This document shows positions 58,418 to 64,000 of a stretch of DNA of 64,000 nucleotides, piece after piece; positions within the stretch are counted from its first letter, which is position 1, and every line of letters begins with the position of its first letter. The DNA lies in NCBI GenBank assembly GCA_963739235.1, contig CAVTZY010000028.1, positions 62,001 through 126,000 on the forward strand, read 5' to 3'. Made by a program: the position numbers and the translations under genes. The notes below the pieces were generated by a model. The model worked only from the letters and a program-made list of their open reading frames with translations. It made no database searches and was not told the origin of the DNA. This stretch comes from JAFNAG01 sp963739235. Lineage in GTDB: Bacteria; Acidobacteriota; UBA6911.

Positions 58418-59569
58418 ATGGTTCCTTTACTCGTTGTGTCGATGATTCTGGCATTTATCGTTATCGATTTGTCGATCCGGATGGTATCGAGGCGATTGCG
58501 CGAAACCAAAGAGCGCAAAGAACGCCTGGCCGCCCTGGATATCGGCCTGCGTCTTGATTTCACACACGAGGCAAAGTCGCTCAAACGGGTCGACGTCGCC
58601 AAGCCGCGTGCACGCATTCTTGCCGTGGATGATGAAGCGATCGTGCTCGACAGTTTCCGGAAGATCCTGGTCGAAGCAGGCTATGCAATTGATACGGTTG
58701 AAAGCGGGCGTGAAGCGCTGGGCCTGGTCCAGAGAAACAAATATGACTTTGTCTTCACCGATTTGAAAATGCCCGAAATGGACGGCCTGGATGTAGTGAA
58801 AGGGGTGAAGCATTTCAGTTCGGAATCCGACGTAATCGTGATTACCGGGTATGCCACGATCGAATCCGCGGTGAATGCGATGAAATTCGGCGCCATGGAC
58901 TATGTGCAAAAGCCCTTTACTGAGGATGAATTGGTGGAGTTCACCAAGAAATGCCTGATACGCCGGCAAGACCACATGCAGAAGCAGATCTCGTCCACCG
59001 TGCGTGTCGTTGCAACGGAAAGGCCGCGCGCCCACGAGTTCGGCCTGCCGGGCGGGGTGTTCATTTCCGCCGGGCATGTGTGGGCCAGCGTCACGGTGCC
59101 GGGCATGGTGCGTCTGGGCATGGACGATTTCGCCCGCAAGATGATCGGCAGCATCGACGGCATCGAATTGCCTGCCAAGGGTGCGACGCTGAAAAAGGGC
59201 GATCGGCTCTTCGACATCCGGCAGGGCGGACGTGTCGTCTCTTTTTATGCGCCGGTTTCGGGGGTCGTGCAGGATCTCAACGTCGAATTGCCCCAGCACC
59301 TGGACTGGCTGGCACGGCATCCGTATGAAAAAGGCTGGGTCTGCTCGATGAAGCCCGAGCATCTGTCCAATGAACTGGAGCAGATGAAAATCGGCGAAAA
59401 GGCGGCAGCGTGGTATCAAACCGAGATTGTGCGCCTGCAGGAAATGCTGGCGCCTGCGCCCGGCGATGCCTCTATCGGCTCCTTGACCAGCCAACTGGTG
59501 GAAGGCCAGCTGGAGGAGGTGGATGACAGTTTGTGGGCAAAATTTGAGAAGTCATTTTTGCATGCGTAA
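58418..59569 (+). CDS. Membrane-anchored response regulator fused to a GcvH-like domain
   Basis: A 383-residue protein with three parts. Residues 1-22 are a membrane helix (VPLLVVSMILAFIVIDLSI). Residues about 65-185 are a receiver domain with Asp115 in VFTDLKMPEMDG and Lys in YVQKPF. Residues about 205-330 resemble glycine-cleavage H protein: GHVWASVTVPGMVRLGMDDFA, then YAPVSGVVQDLNVEL and HPYEKGWVCSMKP. The lipoyl-lysine loop is altered: DIRQGGRVVSFY has no Lys where GcvH has ESVKAASD, so lipoylation is not expected. No DNA-binding domain is present. It lies next to the heme kinase and before the cytochrome genes. Confidence 0.85.
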   Translation: MVPLLVVSMILAFIVIDLSIRMVSRRLRETKERKERLAALDIGLRLDFTHEAKSLKRVDVAKPRARILAVDDEAIVLDSFRKILVEAGYAIDTVESGREALGLVQRNKYDFVFTDLKMPEMDGLDVVKGVKHFSSESDVIVITGYATIESAVNAMKFGAMDYVQKPFTEDELVEFTKKCLIRRQDHMQKQISSTVRVVATERPRAHEFGLPGGVFISAGHVWASVTVPGMVRLGMDDFARKMIGSIDGIELPAKGATLKKGDRLFDIRQGGRVVSFYAPVSGVVQDLNVELPQHLDWLARHPYEKGWVCSMKPEHLSNELEQMKIGEKAAAWYQTEIVRLQEMLAPAPGDASIGSLTSQLVEGQLEEVDDSLWAKFEKSFLHA

Positions 59570-59933
59570 CTTGTTGAAATAATTAGTTTGTGCTGATAGA
59601 TTTGACCTTCCCATCGACGATCATTTCCGTCGGTTCTTATATTGCAGTTGCTCGGGTAATGGACTCTTACGTTGAATTTGTCCCTGAGAGACGATGCGAG
59701 GGCGCGGTCTGGGTGGTGCCGTTCGGCATGATTGTATCTTTCTAGGTTAGGTGCAATTCATTCCCGCCCCATTCCCGCCGTTTCCAGGTGGGTAAGTCGG
59801 CATGAAGTGGAGAATGACAGGGTCTTTGTGGGAATTCCCCACATCTGCCTCATTGCGCTTGTGCCTGTTTTTTTTCCTCTCCTTTCCATCCTCTTTTTTT
59901 AATAACTCTGCCAGGCCATTGTAGGTGATGGGT
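59570..59933. other. Intergenic region before the respiratory genes, 364 bp
   Basis: No coding frame or repeat was recognised. A GGTGATGGGT stretch close to the start serves as the ribosome site of the Fe-S gene. The promoter of the electron-transfer genes is probably here. Confidence 0.5.
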
Positions 59934-60847
59934 ATGAAAAACAAGTTGAACCGACGGGCGCTCCTTAAGCTGGGTCTTGCGGCGACCGCGTGTGCCACGA
60001 CATCTTCCCTGGCGCCTGGGGCAACGCAGGCATCGGAGGAGACGCCGACGCCCTCCCCTGATTATATGGGGGTTCTCGTGGACACCACGCTCTGCATCGG
60101 GTGCCGGAAGTGCGAGGAGGCCTGCAATCGCAGGAATCACCTTCCGCGCACCGCCGAATCATTTTCCGACCGGGACGTCCTCCGCTCTTTCCGCCGTCCC
60201 ACCGAAACCGCATTCACCGTCGTGAACCAGTTCCCAGGGCAGTCCCTCTCCGGACCAGGCCCGATGTGCCCCAGACCTATGCAAGGCGCAGTGCATGCAC
60301 TGCCTGATCCCCTCCTGCGTTTCGGCCTGCATCGTCGGCGCGCTGACCAAGTCTGCCGGACGGGGCCGTGGTCTACAATCCCACCATCTGCATCGGCTGC
60401 CGCTATTGCCAGGTTGCCTGCCCCTTCCAGGTCCCGGCGTACGAGTTCAACGAGCCGCTCACGCCGCGCGTGCGCAAGTGCGAGTTCTGCACTGACCGCG
60501 CCAAGGGAACCGGGGCCAATCCCGCGTGTGCCGCTTCCTGTCCGACCGAGGCGCTGGTCTTCGGCCGCCGGGCGGAATTGCTTGCCATGGCAAAGAACCG
60601 CCTGCAAGCGGCGCCCGGACCGCTACGTCAACAGGTCTATGGCGAAACGGAAGTGGGCGGGACTTCCTGGCTGTACCTGACCGGCCGGCCCGTGCAGGAG
60701 GTCGGCCTGCTGAATCTGCCGGCCATGGCGCCGCCGCTGCGGACCGAGGCCATCCAGCACGGCATCTTCAAGTACGGCATCATCCCGATCGCATTCTACG
60801 GCCTGCTGGCCGGCATCATGTGGCGCGACCACATCAGGCACCATTGA
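59934..60847 (+). CDS. HybA-like exported 4Fe-4S electron-transfer protein (frameshifts)
   Basis: An iron-sulfur subunit of about 300 residues. The Tat signal is LNRRALLKLGLAATAC. Cluster motifs in order are CIGCRKCEEACNRRN, CMHCLIPSCVSAC, CIGCRYCQVACPF and CEFCTDR..CAASCP, enough for four [4Fe-4S] clusters. A C-terminal membrane helix (IIPIAFYGLLAGIMW) anchors it, as in HybA. The frame changes near 60262-60285 and 60351 by single-base indels. In such complexes the HybA-like subunit passes electrons between a quinone-linked NrfD/HybB subunit and a partner in the periplasm. The next two genes supply both. Confidence 0.85.
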
Positions 60848-60915
60848 TCATGGTCCCGACGCCGGAGGACGGCCGACGGCGGCATCTGCATCCATGGTGC
60901 TGAAGGAGGTGCGCA

Positions 60916-62381
60916 ATGACCCCTCCAATGCACAACGACCATCCGCATCGGGTCACGAAACCGTTCTTCACTTTCGGCACGCTGACGCTCCTGATCTTCA
61001 TGGGCGTCGGCTTCGCCTTCGGCATCACGCGCATGCTGCTGGGGTTGGGCACGGTGACCAACCTGGACAACCACAATCCCTGGGGCATCTGGATCTCCTT
61101 CGACGTGGCGTGCGGCGTGGCGCTGGCTGCCGGCGGGTTCACCACGGCCGCCCTGGTCGATATTTTCGGCCGCAAAAAGTACCAGGCCCTGCTCCGCCCC
61201 GCCATCCTCACGGCGTTCCTCGGCTACCTCTGGGTGGCCATCGCGCTGAGCTTCGACCTGGGCCGCTACTGGAACATCTGGCGGCCGATCTTCAACTGGC
61301 AGGGCAACTCGGTGCTCTTCGAAGTCGGCATGTGCGTTACCGTCTACCTCATCGTGCTGGGCGTGGAGATGAGCCCGTCCATCCTGGAAGGGCTGAAGGC
61401 CAGGGTCGATCTGATAGCGAGTGGGGAGCCGCACTGCTGCGCAGGGTCGAGAAGCCGATCCTGGCGCTCTACGCCGTGGTCAGGATCATCCTGCCGATGT
61501 TCATCGTGGCCGGCGTGGTGCTGTCCTTCATGCACCAGTCGTCGCTGGGAGCGCTGATGCTGATTGCGCCCACCAAGCTGAGTCCGCTGTGGGACACGCC
61601 GATTCTTCCCGTCCTGTTCCTGCTGTCGGCGATCATGGTGGGATTCCCGATGGTGATCCTGGAATCCATCTACGCCAACATCAGTTTCGGCCGCAACCCG
61701 GAGATGGACCTGCTGACGCCCCTGGCCCGCATGATCCCCTGGTTTCTCGGCGTCTATGGCGCCGTCAAGATCGGCGACCTCATCGTCCGGCACAGTCAAC
61801 TGGATTTCCTCGAGCACCCGGCGGCCACGATTTCGCTGGTGGTCGAGATTCTGCTGGGCGTCGTCGCGCCGTTCCTGCTGTTCCTCAACAAGGCGGTGCG
61901 GCGATCCGATGGGATGGCTGTTCTTCACCGTCTCGCTGATCATCTTCGGCGTGGTGCTGAACCGGATCAACGTCTTCCTGGTCGGCTACAATCCGCCGTA
62001 CTCGACCAAGGCCTACTTCCCGTCGATCGGCGAGATCGCGATGACGATCGCGATCGTCTCGAGCATCCTGTTCTGCTACCGCTTCTTCGTGACGTTTTTC
62101 CCGATTCTGCCGGGCTACGTGCCGGCCACGGAGATGCAGCTCGCCCGCATGCGCGAGGAGCGGGAGAAGACCGTCAATCCGTTCTGGACCTGGGTGATCC
62201 GCGGGGCCGCGATCGCCTGCCTGCTGGCGTTCATCGGCTTGTACAGCCTCGTACACATCGAAGCCATCCAGGCTTCCGTGCGCACTGTCGAGGAGGTCGA
62301 AGCGCGTGCAGGCGCAGATCGGTCGCTCCTACCATGGCGACGCCGGGATCGTCCTATCCCCAGCGCCCCGTCGCCTATAAG
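60916..62381 (+). CDS. NrfD/HybB-like polytopic quinone-interacting subunit (frameshifts)
   Basis: An integral membrane protein of about 480 residues with around ten hydrophobic segments. NPWGIWISFDVACGVALAAG and NSVLFEVGMCVTVYLIVLG are typical of HybB. Frame changes near 61415 (deletion) and 61907 (extra A) are needed to link GLKARVD to RRVEKPILALYAVVRIILP, and RRSDG to WLFFTVSLIIFGVVLNRINV. The C-terminus is uncertain: with one more shift near 62300 it reads KRVQAQIGRSYHGDAGIVL and ends at TAA by about 62381, overlapping the cytochrome frame. The family exchanges electrons with menaquinone or ubiquinone. Confidence 0.85.
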
Positions 62382-64000
62382 AACTTTTATCTGCTGGACA
62401 GCCCCGTGCTTAAAGCCAAGGCGGACGACTACGAGCCGGTCGGCTTCTCCCACCGGATTCACGACGAGCTGGTGGGCGGCGACTGCGGGGTCTGCCACCA
62501 CCGCTATTCAAGGGACGAGAAAGACCGCGTGGGGGAGGACATCAAGGCCATCCATGCGGCCATGGACATCAAGCTGGGCGGGCCCTGTTCATCCTGCCAC
62601 GACGACATGGCAAGCAATCCGCCGCAGAGCTGCAACCGCTGCCACGGGCTGCCCAATGAAGCCGGACGATCCCGCCCGGATCGGGCTCAAGGGCGCGTAC
62701 CACCGCCAGTGCATCGGCTGCCACGAGCGCCAGCTCAAGCCGGCGTCTGCACCCACGGAATGTTCCGCCTGCCATCATCCCTGGACGCCGGACCACTCCA
62801 TCCTGGTGTCCCTCAAGGACAAGCCCAGCCCGCAGGAGGTGACGCGGACCTGCCTGAGTTGCCACCCGAAGGTGGGGCAGGACCTGTTGAAGACGGCCCA
62901 CTGGAATTGGAAGGGGTATTCGCCGACACTGGTGGGCTATGAGCACCGGACCGATATCAGCCTGAAGCTCATGGTCAACAACTACTGCGTTGCCATCGGC
63001 CCCAACCTCCAGCAGTGCATGTCCTGTCACATCGGCTACGGCGGTGTGGATGACCGCTACGATTTCAAGAATCCTGCCAACATCGATTGTCTGGTCTGCC
63101 ATGACACGACCGGCCCGTACCGGAAAGATCCTAACAAGGGCGGCTTGCCGGATCCGTCGCTGGACCTTGTGGCGGTCTCGCAAAAGGTCGGACGCCCCTC
63201 GCGGCAGGCCTGCGGGTCTTGCCACTTTTATAGCGGCGGGGCCGCCAATGCGAAGCATGGAGACCTGGAGCCGGCCCTGGCCGAAATGAACACGCCCATT
63301 GACATGCACATGGGAACGCTGAACATGCGCTGCCAGGATTGCCATACGACCGCGGAACACAGGATCGCCGGGATGTCCCTGACGGCTCCCGCGGTGGAAG
63401 GCCGGGTCACCTGTGAAAAGTGCCACGGCTCCACCCCCCACGGTGTTGCCGGGCCGCTGAGCCGCCATCTGGATGATCACATCAGGGACATTGCCTGCGA
63501 GACCTGCCACATTCCCTCCTTCGCGCGCCTGACGCCGACCCTGCTGCGCCGTGATTACTCAGCGGCCGGCCAGGATCGCCCTGATGTCCGCGACCGCTAC
63601 GGGATGCCGACGTACGACAAGAAATTTGGCGCCCTCACCTGGGGGAAGGACCTGGTGCCTACGTATCTCTGGTACGATGGGACGCGGAACGCCTCTCTGG
63701 TGGGAGACAAGATCGATGTCTCCTCTCCCGTGGTGCTCAATGCACCCGTGGGCGAGAAGCGCAGTCCGGCAGCGCGCATTTATCCGTTCAAGGTGCATAG
63801 TGGCGTGCAGCCCTACGACACCGAGAACAAGACCCTTGCCTTGCCTAATTTCCTCGAAGACTACTGGGTCAGCTTCGATTGGGCCAAGGCCATTGCCGAA
63901 GGAATGAAAAAGGTGGGTCTCCCCTACTCGGGGAAATACGGTTTCGCGGAAACCAGGATGTATTCCTCCATCCACCACGAAGTGGTCTCTGCCAAGAAGG
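62334..64000 (+). CDS. Multiheme c-type cytochrome, octaheme tetrathionate reductase-like (partial, one frameshift)
   Basis: A cytochrome that runs off the right edge. At least twelve CxxCH sites are visible: CGVCH, CSSCH, CNRCH, CIGCH, CSACH, CLSCH, CMSCH, CLVCH, CGSCH, CQDCH, CEKCH and CETCH. The blocks LKTAHWNWKGYSP, NNYCVAIGP, NIDCLVCHDTTGPY, GRPSRQACGSCHFYSGG and KHGDLEPAL match octaheme tetrathionate reductase (OTR) of Shewanella. The N-terminal part with FSHRIHDELVGGDCGVCHH resembles cytochrome c3-like modules and is extra to OTR. A single-base shift near 62665 joins the two parts. No signal peptide follows ATG 62334, so the true start, or a fusion with the membrane subunit, is unresolved. 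Substrates of OTR include tetrathionate, nitrite and hydroxylamine in vitro. Confidence 0.85.

Noticed and set aside
1..64000. tRNA, rRNA and CRISPR arrays
   Set aside because: Both strands were scanned by eye for T-loop-like GTTCGAATC strings, rRNA blocks and regular direct repeats with spacers. The few matches lie inside protein genes and lack the rest of the structure.

Overview
The window looks like a chromosome segment of an environmental Gram-negative bacterium, most probably an acidobacterium. The evidence is the gene content: a TonB-dependent receptor with an N-terminal carboxypeptidase-regulatory-like domain, M14 and S46 exopeptidases, a sortilin/BNR propeller protein, a PQQ-type propeller, DUF1549/DUF1553 and DUF1501 genes, and a glycine-zipper secreted protein. 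No rRNA, tRNA, CRISPR array, prophage or complete insertion sequence was seen. The taxonomic call is inference from family content only.

Layout. 0-6.3 kb: two exported M14 zinc carboxypeptidases, both frameshifted. 6.3-9 kb: a half-length PPDK-like protein that appears to lack its phosphohistidine. 9.2-11.2 kb: LysE-type exporter and a glutamate/dicarboxylate symporter. 11.7-13.9 kb: S46 dipeptidyl-peptidase. 14-17.5 kb: PQQ-like propeller and a double-SIS (MurQ/GKRP-like) protein. 17.8-24.3 kb: amidotransferase and CapA-like phosphatase facing a minus-strand set (penicillin acylase, tiny DRR-repeat protein, Glu/Asp racemase, D-Ala-D-Ala-ligase-like ATP-grasp). 24.6-28.4 kb: TonB receptor with a clear terminator. 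28.9-29.2 kb: a 286-bp element bounded by perfect 15-bp inverted repeats. 29.2-32.5 kb: Fe-S protein, a small unknown and an HDOD-GGDEF protein. 33-36.7 kb: ABC-F ATPase, EfpL-type EF-P paralogue and an HI0933-type flavoprotein. 36.9-38 kb: HigBA toxin-antitoxin next to a truncated M14 gene. 38.4-41 kb: a c-heme chemoreceptor and a PilZ protein. 41.3-46.8 kb: DUF1549/1553, DUF1501 and pre-peptidase genes, heavily frameshifted. 47-54.8 kb: glycine-zipper protein, B12/radical SAM protein, BNR propeller and a beta-lactamase-like/hydrolase fusion. 55-56.6 kb: GH51 arabinofuranosidase. 56.8-64 kb: c-heme histidine kinase, a response regulator fused to a GcvH-like domain, then a HybA-like Fe-S protein, a NrfD/HybB-like membrane protein and a multiheme cytochrome of the octaheme tetrathionate reductase type that runs off the end.

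Themes. Many products are exported peptidases or nutrient-uptake proteins, which fits a scavenger of proteins and polysaccharides. The right end is a respiratory electron-transfer module preceded by a matching redox-sensing two-component pair; this is the most interesting system here. Many genes carry single-base indels, most of them +1, that leave the protein recognisable on both sides. These are either draft-assembly errors or recent decay, and the sequence alone cannot decide. Several short palindromic repeat families sit between genes.
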